Source: Clostridiales bacterium UBA2658 (GTDB lineage Bacteria > Bacillota > Clostridia > Oscillospirales > Oscillospiraceae). Taken from it: a stretch of DNA of 7,547 nt. A model generated the notes under the pieces. It did no database searches and had not been told where the DNA came from. It was given only the letters and a program-made list of their open reading frames with translations. Positions 1 through 6,323 of this stretch are shown piece by piece. The stretch spans positions 6,087 through 13,633 of the forward strand of contig DEMY01000020.1 in assembly GCA_002359425.1 (NCBI GenBank). The letters run 5' to 3'. How positions within the stretch are numbered: the first letter of the stretch is position 1; every line of letters starts with the position of its first letter. Position numbers and translations under genes: made by a program.

Positions 1-263
1 GTAAGCTCGCGATGCTGGACGAAACCGATTCCGGTCTCGACGTAGACGCGGTCAAGACCGTTTCCGAGGGCATCCGCCGCTACAAAACGGACGAAAACGC
101 GCTTTTAATCATTACGCACAATGCAAAAATTCTCGAAGACCTCAAGGTCGATTATGTACACGTTCTTGCGGGCGGAAAGATCATCCGCAGCGGCGGCCCG
201 GAGCTGATTGAAGAGATCAGCCGCGAGGGCTTCCGCGGTATCGAAGAAGGTGCGTCAAAATGA
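1..263 (+). CDS. sufC: SufC, Fe-S cluster assembly ATPase (3' part only)
   Basis: This is the C-terminal third of SufC, the cytoplasmic ABC-type ATPase that drives conformational change in the SufB-SufD scaffold during Fe-S cluster assembly. The gene enters from outside the window; the reading frame is set from base 3 and 86 codons remain before TGA. The visible part begins at the end of Walker B: MLDETDSGLD is the SufC version of the LDE-D-SGLD Walker B/D-loop block. The switch histidine follows in LIITHNAKIL, then VHVLAGGKIIRSGG, a typical SufC C-terminal stretch. Walker A, the Q-loop and the signature motif lie upstream and cannot be checked. The stop overlaps the sufB start (ATGA), which suggests translational coupling. 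A generic ABC ATPase is the only alternative, and the following sufB makes SufC nearly certain. Confidence 0.95.
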   Translation, partial: KLAMLDETDSGLDVDAVKTVSEGIRRYKTDENALLIITHNAKILEDLKVDYVHVLAGGKIIRSGGPELIEEISREGFRGIEEGASK

Positions 264-1672
264 GCACACCAAACAGAGTCCAAATCAAGGAGGTTGATCG
301 CTCGCTCTACGATTTTCGTTACGACGAGCACCCTTCCTTCGCAGCCGATGCGGGTCTCACGCCGGAGATCGTCGCGCAGATCAGCAAGGAAAAACATGAC
401 CCCGCGTGGATGCTCGACTTCCGGCTCAAATCGCTGGACATCTACAATAAGCTTCAAATTCCGAATTGGGGTCCCCCGATTGACGGGCTGAACATGAAGG
501 AGATCGTCACCTATGTCCGCCCCGACACGCCGATGCGCGGCAAGTGGGAGGAGGTCCCGGACGACATCAAAAACACCTTTGAGCGCCTTGGCATCCCGGA
601 GGCGGAACGCAAATCCTTAGCAGGCGTCGGCGCGCAGTACGACTCCGAGGTTGTCTACCACAACGTCCGAGAGGAGGTCGCGGCGCAGGGTGTCGTCTAC
701 ACCGACATGGAAAGCGCGCTCACGGGCGAATACGCGGACCTTGTCAAAGAGCATTTCATGAAGCTTGTCCCCCCAACCGACCACAAGTTCGCGGCGCTGC
801 ATGGGGCCGTCTGGTCCGGCGGCTCGTTCGTCTATGTGCCCGCAGGGGTCCATGTTGACATCCCGCTCCAGTCCTATTTCCGGCTGAACGCGGCAGGCGC
901 GGGGCAGTTCGAGCACACGCTCATAATCGTCGAGCCGGGCGCCTATCTGCACTTCATCGAGGGCTGCTCCGCCCCGAAATACAACGTTGCAAACCTCCAC
1001 GCCGGGTGCGTTGAGCTCTACGTTGGAGAGGGTGCACGGCTTCGCTACTCGACCATTGAAAACTGGTCAAAGAACATGTATAACCTCAACACCAAGCGCG
1101 CGCTCGTTCAGAAAGGCGGCACCATGGAATGGGTGTCCGGCTCCTTCGGGTCGCACACCTCCTACCTCTATCCGATGACTATTTTGAAGGGCGACAACAG
1201 CCGCATGGAGTTCACCGGCATCACCTTTGCCGGAAAGGGCCAACAGCTCGACACGGGCGCGAAAGTCGTTCACACCGGCGCGCACACAAGCTCGCACATT
1301 TCGACCAAGTCCATCTCCAAGGATGGCGGCGCGTGCATCTTCCGCAGTGCCGTCACGATTGGAAAAGAAGCCGTCGGCAGCAAATCGGCCGTCTCCTGTG
1401 AATCACTGATGCTTGACAGCATCTCTCGTTCAGATACAATCCCAGCCATGGATATCCGAAACGACGAATCAGACGTCGGTCACGAGGCCAAGATCGGCCG
1501 CATCAGCGACGAGGCCATTTTCTACCTTATGTCGCGCGGTATTAGCGAAGAGGACGCGCGCGCGATGATCGTCAGCGGCTTTGCGGAGCCGATCGCAAAG
1601 GAGCTGCCGCTCGAATACGCAGTCGAGATGAACAACCTCATTAAGCTCGAAATGGACAGCAAGGCTTTTTAA
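260..1672 (+). CDS. sufB: SufB, Fe-S cluster scaffold protein
   Basis: SufB is the cytoplasmic scaffold subunit of the SufBCD complex, on which sulfur and iron are assembled into a nascent Fe-S cluster. The product is 470 residues, close to the usual 465-495. After an N-terminal helical part (WMLDFRLKSLDIY, about 50-62) comes the long right-handed beta-helix core, including GDNSRMEF (311-318). Near the C-terminus, Cys380 in VSCESLML aligns with the essential Cys405 of E. coli SufB. His408-Glu409 (VGHEAKIG) lie exactly 28-29 residues later, matching E. coli His433-Glu434. The C-terminal helical tail ELPLEYAVEMNNLI is also typical. The start ATG overlaps the sufC stop as ATGA; its Shine-Dalgarno match (AGAAGG) is weak, which fits coupling to sufC translation. 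SufD is a paralogue, but length and the Cys/His/Glu set identify SufB. Confidence 0.97.
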   Translation: MSTPNRVQIKEVDRSLYDFRYDEHPSFAADAGLTPEIVAQISKEKHDPAWMLDFRLKSLDIYNKLQIPNWGPPIDGLNMKEIVTYVRPDTPMRGKWEEVPDDIKNTFERLGIPEAERKSLAGVGAQYDSEVVYHNVREEVAAQGVVYTDMESALTGEYADLVKEHFMKLVPPTDHKFAALHGAVWSGGSFVYVPAGVHVDIPLQSYFRLNAAGAGQFEHTLIIVEPGAYLHFIEGCSAPKYNVANLHAGCVELYVGEGARLRYSTIENWSKNMYNLNTKRALVQKGGTMEWVSGSFGSHTSYLYPMTILKGDNSRMEFTGITFAGKGQQLDTGAKVVHTGAHTSSHISTKSISKDGGACIFRSAVTIGKEAVGSKSAVSCESLMLDSISRSDTIPAMDIRNDESDVGHEAKIGRISDEAIFYLMSRGISEEDARAMIVSGFAEPIAKELPLEYAVEMNNLIKLEMDSKAF

Positions 1673-1692
1673 GCCGCAGGAGGTGAAACAAA

Positions 1693-2721
1693 ATGCAGGA
1701 AACATTAAATAGAGTAAACGAACTTCCGGTGCCGACGTGGAACCGCCTCGGCGTAAACAGCGCAGTCTTCCCACTCATGGAAGCGGGCGGCAAAAGGCAG
1801 GTTCTCCCGCCCGAATTTGCGGAGATCAAAACCGGCATGGGCCACGAAGCGGCGGATTTTGCCGCCGGGCACTGCACGGACTACCATCTCATTGAGGTGC
1901 CGGAGGGAGCCGGGCAACAGCTTATCGCCCTTCCCTACGAATTTAAACATAACAAGTCCGTTGCGGACGTGACACTCATCCACGCAAAGCCCGGCAGCCG
2001 CGTGACCATTTTGCAGTCCTACGTCTCCGGGGACGACACGCCCGCTTTCCACACGGGACTCACAAAAATCCTGGTGGACGAGGGCGCGGAGGTAAAGCTC
2101 GTTCAGGTTCAGCTTTTGAGCGATCAGAGCCGCCATTACAGCGACGTCGGCGTAAAGCTCGGCGACCGGGCAAAGGTCGAGCTGGTGCAGACCGAGCTTG
2201 GCGGCGAGGCGGCGTTTACAGGCGCTTTTGCCCTACTCGCAGGCTACCAGAGCAGCTTTATAAGCGACACGATCTATTTTGGCGACGAAAAACGCCGCAT
2301 CGACTTAAACTACGTTGCTCGCCACACCGGCAAAAAGACCGTCAGCCAGATGAACGCTGCCGGAGCGCTTTTGGGCGAGAGCGACAAGGTCTATCGTGGC
2401 ACCATCGACTTTAGAAACGGGGCCAGACGCGCCGTCGGCCACGAGGCCGAAAACACGCTCCTTTTCAGCCCCGACGCTCGCAACCGCACCGTGCCCCTCA
2501 TTCTCTGCGACGAGGAGGACGTCGAGGGCCAGCACGCGGCGACCATCGGCAAAATAAACGCCGCCGTCCTCTTCTATCTCCAGTCGCGCGGACTGACCGA
2601 GGCGCAGGCAAAGCAGCTTGAGATTGAAGCGCAGTTTAACCCGACCATCGCGAAAATCCCGGACGAGGGACTGCAAAGCAAGATCAACGACTACCTCGGG
2701 AGGAGGATGCAGCTTGACTGA
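1693..2721 (+). CDS. sufD: SufD, Fe-S cluster assembly scaffold partner (short form)
   Basis: SufD is the SufB paralogue that pairs with it and with SufC in the SufBC2D complex; the cluster is thought to form at the SufB-SufD interface. The product is 342 residues, clearly shorter than E. coli (about 423) or B. subtilis (about 437) SufD, mostly through a reduced N-terminal region. The beta-helix core is intact. GHEAENTLLFSPDARNRTVP (249-268) leads into the conserved block containing EGQHAATIGKI, where His281 corresponds to the functional His360 of E. coli SufD. FYLQSRGL and the following helical tail are shared with SufB. The start is well set: AGGAGGTG at 1678-1685 lies 7 nt before the ATG, 20 nt after the sufB stop. 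Its last codons overlap the likely sufS start. Being paralogous, it might be called SufB-like, but position and the His motif favour SufD. Confidence 0.94.
   Translation: MQETLNRVNELPVPTWNRLGVNSAVFPLMEAGGKRQVLPPEFAEIKTGMGHEAADFAAGHCTDYHLIEVPEGAGQQLIALPYEFKHNKSVADVTLIHAKPGSRVTILQSYVSGDDTPAFHTGLTKILVDEGAEVKLVQVQLLSDQSRHYSDVGVKLGDRAKVELVQTELGGEAAFTGAFALLAGYQSSFISDTIYFGDEKRRIDLNYVARHTGKKTVSQMNAAGALLGESDKVYRGTIDFRNGARRAVGHEAENTLLFSPDARNRTVPLILCDEEDVEGQHAATIGKINAAVLFYLQSRGLTEAQAKQLEIEAQFNPTIAKIPDEGLQSKINDYLGRRMQLD
2701..2706 (+). promoter_or_regulatory. Ribosome binding site that selects the TTG start of sufS
   Basis: AGGAGG lies 7 nt before a TTG codon at 2714 and 22 nt before the first nearby in-frame ATG at 2729. 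Only the TTG has proper spacing, so this site argues for a TTG start for sufS. The site lies within the last codons of sufD. Confidence 0.75.
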
Positions 2722-3934
2722 CGAAATCATGGAACAATTCCCGCTTTTGAAACAGAAGCAGGACGGAAAGCGCCTTGTCTATCTCGACAGCGGCGCGACG
2801 ACGCAGAGGCCGCAGGCGGTTTTGGACGCCGCGAATCAATTCTACCTCGAGCAAAATGCGAACCCACACAGGGGTGTCTACACCCTCGGTGAAACGGCGA
2901 CAGAGGTCTACGAAAAAGCGCGCGGCACGGTCGCGAAGTTTCTGAACGCAAAGCCGGAGGAGGTCATTTTCACCCGGAACGCGACAGAGTCTCTGAATCT
3001 AATCGCCTATTCATGGGGCATGAGCAACCTGCACGCGGGCGACCGGGTCGTCATCTCCATCTTGGAACACCATAGCACCCTCGTCCCGTGGCAGCAGGTC
3101 TGCCGTGCGACCGGGGCGACGCTCGAATATCTCTACACCGACCAGTCGGGCGTCATCCCGGACGTGGAGATCGAAAAGAAGCTCACAAAGGGCGTGAAGC
3201 TCGTCGCGCTGACGCACGTCTCAAACGTCCTCGGTCTTCTCTCCCCCGTTCAAAAGGTTTTCGCCCGCGCGCATGAGATCGGGGCCGTCACAGTCCTCGA
3301 CGCCGCGCAAAGCGCGCCGCATTTAAAGCTCGACATGCAAAAGCTCGATGCGGACTTTCTGGTCTTTTCCGGTCACAAGCTCTACGCACCGCTCGGCATC
3401 GGCGTCTTGTGGGCAAAAACAGAGCTTTTAGAGGCCATGCCCCCGTTTTTGACAGGCGGCGACATGATTGAGACCGTCCGCGAGCAGGACGCCACATGGG
3501 CTCCCCTGCCCGAAAAGTTTGAGGCCGGAACGCAGAATGCAGGCGGCGCTGTAGGTTTGGCTGCGGCGATCGACTGGATGAACAGCCTCGGCTTCGAGAC
3601 AATCCAAAAGCGCGAGGACAGGGTTTACCGCTACGCGTGGGAAAGGCTCTCGTCGCTCGAGCACATCACCGTTTATGGAACGCCGGAGGGGCAGCACTAC
3701 GGCGCAATCGCCTTCAACCTTGACGAGGTCCACCCGCACGACGTTGCGACCGTTCTGGACGCAGACGCGGTTTGCATCCGGGCGGGTCACCACTGCGCGC
3801 AGCCGCTGCTGCGGCATCTGGGACTTTCGTCCTGCTGCCGCGCGAGCTTCGCCGTTTACAACACGACGGACGACGTTGACGCGCTCGCGGAAGGTTTATT
3901 AAAAGTTAGGAGGTGGCTCGGCTATGGAGCTTGA
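2714..3934 (+). CDS. sufS: SufS, cysteine desulfurase (PLP-dependent, class V fold)
   Basis: SufS converts L-cysteine to L-alanine and holds the released sulfur as a persulfide for transfer to SufU and the SufBCD scaffold. With the TTG start the product is 406 residues, normal for the family. LVYLDSGATTQRP near the N-terminus is the typical opening. SILEHHSTLVPWQ contains the PLP-stacking histidine, DAAQSAPH the PLP-pyridine aspartate, and SGHKLYAPLGIGVLW the Schiff-base lysine (Lys222). RAGHHCAQPLLRHLG contains the catalytic cysteine (Cys361, the same number as in B. subtilis SufS). The short loop around this cysteine is characteristic of group II desulfurases, which need an activating partner; SufU is the next gene. 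The frame is open further upstream inside sufD, but that extension is not SufS-like. An ATG at 2729 is the alternative start and would remove five residues. Confidence 0.96.
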   Translation: MTDEIMEQFPLLKQKQDGKRLVYLDSGATTQRPQAVLDAANQFYLEQNANPHRGVYTLGETATEVYEKARGTVAKFLNAKPEEVIFTRNATESLNLIAYSWGMSNLHAGDRVVISILEHHSTLVPWQQVCRATGATLEYLYTDQSGVIPDVEIEKKLTKGVKLVALTHVSNVLGLLSPVQKVFARAHEIGAVTVLDAAQSAPHLKLDMQKLDADFLVFSGHKLYAPLGIGVLWAKTELLEAMPPFLTGGDMIETVREQDATWAPLPEKFEAGTQNAGGAVGLAAAIDWMNSLGFETIQKREDRVYRYAWERLSSLEHITVYGTPEGQHYGAIAFNLDEVHPHDVATVLDADAVCIRAGHHCAQPLLRHLGLSSCCRASFAVYNTTDDVDALAEGLLKVRRWLGYGA

Positions 3935-4355
3935 CCAGATCTACACGCAGATCATCACGGAAAACAGCCGCGCAACGGAAAACAAGCACACGCTCGAGCA
4001 CGCGACCGCCGTTAAGGAGGGCGTCAATCCCTCTTGCGGCGACGACATCACGCTCGAGCTACGCATTGAAAACGGCGTCATTGAAGACGCGGCCTTCATC
4101 GGAAACGGATGCGCCATTTCGCAGGCGTCCGCCAACATTATGATCGAGCTGATAAAAGGCAAAACCGTGGACGAAGCGAGAAGGCTCTCCGACACCTTCC
4201 TCGGCATGATCAAGGGCGAGGTGACAGATGAAGAAGCGCTCGATATGCTTGAGGATGCGCAGGCATTCCGGGACATTTCGCATATGCCCGCCCGCGTCAA
4301 GTGCGCGGTACTGGGCTGGCGCACACTTGAGGACGCACTCGGCGAAAAAAAGTGA
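3924..4355 (+). CDS. sufU: SufU, zinc-dependent sulfurtransferase partner of SufS
   Basis: SufU accepts the persulfide sulfur from SufS and passes it to the SufBCD scaffold; in Firmicutes it is a zinc-containing sulfurtransferase rather than a true IscU-like scaffold. The product is 143 residues, the expected length. The ligand set is intact: Cys38 and Asp40 in NPSCGDD, Cys63 in GNGCAIS, and Cys127 in RVKCAVLGW, matching the Cys-Asp-Cys-Cys zinc site of B. subtilis SufU. The long stretch between the second and third cysteines (about 78-115) carries the insertion that distinguishes SufU from IscU. The ATG overlaps the sufS end by 11 nt and has a strong AGGAGGTGG at 3908-3916, so the genes are co-transcribed and probably coupled. 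It is the last suf gene here; no sufE, sufA or sufR is visible. Confidence 0.96.
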   Translation: MELDQIYTQIITENSRATENKHTLEHATAVKEGVNPSCGDDITLELRIENGVIEDAAFIGNGCAISQASANIMIELIKGKTVDEARRLSDTFLGMIKGEVTDEEALDMLEDAQAFRDISHMPARVKCAVLGWRTLEDALGEKK

Positions 4356-4391
4356 ATATTCATACAATATGCAGAAAGGCCCGCAATTTCT

Positions 4392-4420
4392 TTGACTTTA
4401 CAGCCTTAATGTGATATCGT
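4392..4420 (+). promoter_or_regulatory. Candidate sigma-A-type promoter for the met operon
   Basis: TTGACT at 4392-4397 matches five of six bases of the -35 consensus. After a 17-nt spacer, TATCGT at 4415-4420 matches four of six bases of the -10 consensus. The surrounding sequence is noticeably AT-richer than the flanking genes. Transcription would start near 4427, just before the strong hairpin at 4435-4471. This is a consensus match only; read-through from suf is also possible. Confidence 0.45.
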
Positions 4421-4434
4421 TATATGTATCATCA

Positions 4435-4471
4435 TCCGCAAAGAATTCCGTCTCACGGGGTTCTTTGCGGA
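4435..4471 (+). terminator. Strong 17-bp hairpin between sufU and metN (terminator, attenuator or leader element)
   Basis: TCCGCAAAGAATTCCGT (4435-4451) pairs with ACGGGGTTCTTTGCGGA (4455-4471) around a 3-nt CTC loop. The outer 11 bp are perfect, two G-U pairs follow at 4446/4460 and 4447/4459, and 4 more perfect pairs close the loop. The downstream bases (CGCGTTTCACTTTAAC) contain only short T runs, so it is not a textbook intrinsic terminator. It may end suf transcription. If the promoter at 4392-4420 is real, it would instead lie at the 5' end of the metN mRNA, as a stabiliser or attenuator. The hairpin is certain at the sequence level; its role is inferred. Confidence 0.6.
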
Positions 4472-4504
4472 CGCGTTTCACTTTAACTGCGAGGTCTTCT
4501 GTAT

Positions 4505-5497
4505 ATGATAGAGATAAAAAACCTGAACAAAACTTACATAACAAAGGACGCCTCCATCACCGCACTCCGGGACATTGATCTGACCATTCGGGACGGCGAG
4601 ATATTCGGCATCATCGGCCTTTCCGGCGCGGGCAAATCGACGCTTGTGCGTTGCATCAATCTTCTGGAAAAGCCAAGCTCCGGCGAGGTCATTCTGGACG
4701 GTCAGTCGCTGACAGAGCTGCCGCAGAAGGAGCTTTTAAAGGTCCGTCGCCGCATCGGCATGATTTTTCAGAGCTTTAACCTCTTTGAGCAGCGCACCGT
4801 GACGCAGAACGTCACCTATCCGCTCGAAATCGCAGGCGTCAAAAAAAAGGAAGCCCATAAAAAGGCTGCGGACCTTCTGGAGCTTGTCGGACTTTCGGAC
4901 AGAGCCGGTGCCTACCCCTCTCAGCTCTCCGGCGGACAAAAGCAGCGCGTCGCCATCGCCCGTGCCCTTGCGACCGACCCGAAGTACCTGCTCTGCGACG
5001 AGGCCACAAGCGCCCTCGACCCGAACACGACGCAGTCCATTTTACATCTCTTAAAGGAGATTAACCAAAAGCTCGGCGTCACGATTATCGTCATCACGCA
5101 CGAAATGCGCGTCATTGACCAGATTTGCGACCGCGTCGCCGTCATTGACCAGAGCCGTATCGCCGAGGTCGGAAACGTTTCGGACGTTTTCACGAATCCG
5201 CAGTCGGACATTGCCAAAAATCTCATTCTTCCGCAGTCACCGCTCGCGCAGAAAAAAATCGGCGACCGCCGTGTCCGCATCATTTTCGACGGCGAAGAAT
5301 CCACCCGACCTGTCCTTGCGGACATGATTCTCTCCTGTCAGGTCGCCGTCAACATCATCTTCGCGGACACAAAGGACATCGACGGCAAGGCCTACGGCCA
5401 TATCATCGTTCAGCTCCCCGAGGAAAAGAACGAAGCCGACAAGATCATGGCCTGGCTCAACGCCAGCGGCATGAAATTCAGCGAGGAGGCGCTTTGA
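4505..5497 (+). CDS. metN: MetN, methionine ABC transporter ATP-binding protein
   Basis: MetN is the cytoplasmic ATPase of the methionine uptake ABC transporter (MetNIQ) and powers import through MetI. The product is 330 residues, a normal length. Motifs in order: Walker A GLSGAGKST (38-46, Lys44), Q-loop Gln89 in IFQSFNLF, signature LSGGQKQRVAIARAL (from 141), Walker B LLCDEATSALDP with catalytic Glu166, and switch His199 in ITHE. The C-terminal part, about 255-330, fits the ACT-like NIL domain (RRVRIIFDG, GHIIVQLP), which in characterised MetN binds intracellular methionine and shuts the transporter down. The start has a modest GAGGT 9 nt upstream. It opens the met operon after a 149-nt spacer and ends 1 nt before metI. 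The true substrate could include other sulfur amino acids. Confidence 0.95.
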   Translation: MIEIKNLNKTYITKDASITALRDIDLTIRDGEIFGIIGLSGAGKSTLVRCINLLEKPSSGEVILDGQSLTELPQKELLKVRRRIGMIFQSFNLFEQRTVTQNVTYPLEIAGVKKKEAHKKAADLLELVGLSDRAGAYPSQLSGGQKQRVAIARALATDPKYLLCDEATSALDPNTTQSILHLLKEINQKLGVTIIVITHEMRVIDQICDRVAVIDQSRIAEVGNVSDVFTNPQSDIAKNLILPQSPLAQKKIGDRRVRIIFDGEESTRPVLADMILSCQVAVNIIFADTKDIDGKAYGHIIVQLPEEKNEADKIMAWLNASGMKFSEEAL

Positions 5498-5498
5498 G

Positions 5499-6179
5499 AT
5501 GTTTTCTGATCTCATGATAAAGCTCTGGAACGACGGCATTCTCCAGCTCGGCGTCTGGGAAACCGTTTACATGACGCTCATCTCGACCGCCGTCGCCTAC
5601 CTCATCGGTCTGCCGCTGGGCCTGCTCCTTTTTGTAACGGACCCGGAGGGGATCCATCCCATCGGCTGGCTCAACCGAATTGTCGGCATCCTTGTGAACG
5701 CCTTCCGCAGCATTCCGTTCATCATTCTCATGGTCGCCATGCTTCCGGCGGCAAAGGCCATCGTCGGCTCCAGTCTCGGCAACAAGGCCATGATCGTAAC
5801 CCTCGTCATCGCTGCCGCGCCCTATGTCGCACGCATGGTCGAGTCCTCCATCAAGGAAGTTGACCTCGGCGTCATCGAAGCTGCAAAGGCCATGGGTACG
5901 CCGACCTTCACAATCGTTTGGAAGGTTCTCATCCCGGAGGCAAAGCCCTCGCTCATAACAGGCGCGGTCATTTCGACGGTTACCATTCTGGGCTACTCCG
6001 CCATGGCCGGAACGATCGGTGGCGGCGGACTCGGCAAGATCGCCATCACCTATGGCTATCAGAAATCTCTCAAAGACATCATCTGGGTCTGCGTACTGCT
6101 GACCATCATCATTGTTCAGGTCATTCAGGAGGCCGGAATGCTGGTCGCCCAGAAGACAGATAAGCGCATCCACAAATAA
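5499..6179 (+). CDS. metI: MetI, methionine ABC transporter permease
   Basis: MetI is the inner-membrane permease of the methionine importer; two copies form the pore that MetN energises and MetQ feeds. The product is 226 residues, close to the 217 of E. coli MetI, with about five hydrophobic segments near residues 20-47, 60-85, 95-115, 150-175 and 192-215. The cytoplasmic EAA coupling loop is clear: VIEAAKAMG (126-133) followed by WKVLIPEAKPSL, the docking site for MetN. GYSAMAGTIGGGGLG (165-179) is also typical of this permease family. Its ATG is 1 nt after the metN stop, with GAGGAGG 9 nt upstream inside metN. Unlike the tight metN-metI junction, 144 nt separate it from metQ. Confidence 0.95.
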   Translation: MFSDLMIKLWNDGILQLGVWETVYMTLISTAVAYLIGLPLGLLLFVTDPEGIHPIGWLNRIVGILVNAFRSIPFIILMVAMLPAAKAIVGSSLGNKAMIVTLVIAAAPYVARMVESSIKEVDLGVIEAAKAMGTPTFTIVWKVLIPEAKPSLITGAVISTVTILGYSAMAGTIGGGGLGKIAITYGYQKSLKDIIWVCVLLTIIIVQVIQEAGMLVAQKTDKRIHK

Positions 6180-6199
6180 CAGGAAAGGTACGAGAGCCG

Positions 6200-6289
6200 A
6201 TGAACCAGCTTTTTGAAAGACTGCTCCGGGCCAATTTCAGGTTTGGACGAATGTGTTGCTGCAAAGGCAACGAAACATCCGCATTTTAA
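6200..6289 (+). CDS. 29-residue polycysteine small ORF, candidate cysteine-responsive leader peptide
   Basis: This ORF lies in the spacer between metI and metQ. It starts with ATG 11 nt after AGGAAAGG (6181-6188) and ends with TAA, encoding 29 residues. The first half is basic and amphipathic (MNQLFERLLR); the middle reads NFRFGRMCCCKG, with three consecutive Cys codons (TGT TGC TGC, 6254-6262). All four arginines before the Cys run use different codons (AGA, CGG, AGG, CGA), none of them the CGC favoured by the neighbouring genes. Short ORFs rich in the amino acid being sensed are a known attenuation device, and polycysteine small ORFs are reported as cysteine-responsive attenuators in mycobacteria. 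Position in a sulfur amino acid importer operon fits that role. Alternatives are a metal- or redox-binding micropeptide or a chance ORF. The reading is inference: I do not recognise the peptide as a named family. Confidence 0.55.
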   Translation: MNQLFERLLRANFRFGRMCCCKGNETSAF

Positions 6290-6307
6290 AAATCATAGAA
6301 TCTGAAA
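6235..6307 (+). promoter_or_regulatory. Long-range helix closing the leader next to the metQ ribosome binding site
   Basis: TTTCAGGTTT (6235-6244) can pair with GAATCTGAAA (6298-6307) over 10 positions, two of them G-U. The helix encloses the Cys-codon hairpin and stops directly before the metQ Shine-Dalgarno AAGGAG (6308-6313). Translation of the small ORF would disrupt its 5' strand. This makes a ribosome-controlled structure plausible, but a 10-bp long-range match can occur by chance. Confidence 0.3.
6251..6278 (+). promoter_or_regulatory. Hairpin containing the polycysteine codons
   Basis: ATGTGTTGC (6251-6259) can pair with GCAAC (6267-6271) and ACAT (6275-6278), giving 5 bp plus 4 bp with a 3-nt bulge (GAA) and a 7-nt loop. 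The first two Cys codons are in the 5' arm and the third is in the loop, so a ribosome stalled on the Cys codons would cover the arm and open the hairpin. There is only a short T run after it (6284-6287), so it does not look like a standard terminator. Pairing was found by eye and no folding energy was calculated. Confidence 0.4.
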
Positions 6308-6323
6308 AAGGAGAAATACTAAA

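Noticed and set aside
287..293. AAGGAGG inside the start of sufB
   Set aside because: A perfect Shine-Dalgarno-like string, but no in-frame start follows at useful spacing; it arises from the codons for Lys-Glu-Val in sufB.
2618..2713. N-terminal extension of sufS into sufD
   Set aside because: The frame is open but the extra residues are Arg/Ser/Thr-rich shadow sequence unlike any SufS N-terminus, and there is a good start with a ribosome binding site at 2714.
4355..4391. Short inverted repeats after sufU (ATATT/AATAT and AGAAA/TTTCT)
   Set aside because: Five-base AT-rich matches are expected by chance and neither has terminator features.
4424..4486. 20-codon ORF in the metN leader, overlapping the strong hairpin
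   Set aside because: There is no Shine-Dalgarno sequence before it, no run of a relevant amino acid (one Cys, no Met after the start), and the predicted transcript starts at about the same place. Coding is not supported.
4356..4504. S-box (SAM-I) riboswitch or T-box ahead of metN
   Set aside because: Expected from knowledge of Firmicute met operons, but I could find no conserved core of either, and the space after the candidate promoter (about 80 nt) is too short.
5478..6173. Long open frame (231 codons) on the - strand opposite metI
   Set aside because: It mirrors metI almost exactly, has an implausible Asp/Gly/His-rich composition, and is a by-product of the G/C third-position bias of the real gene.
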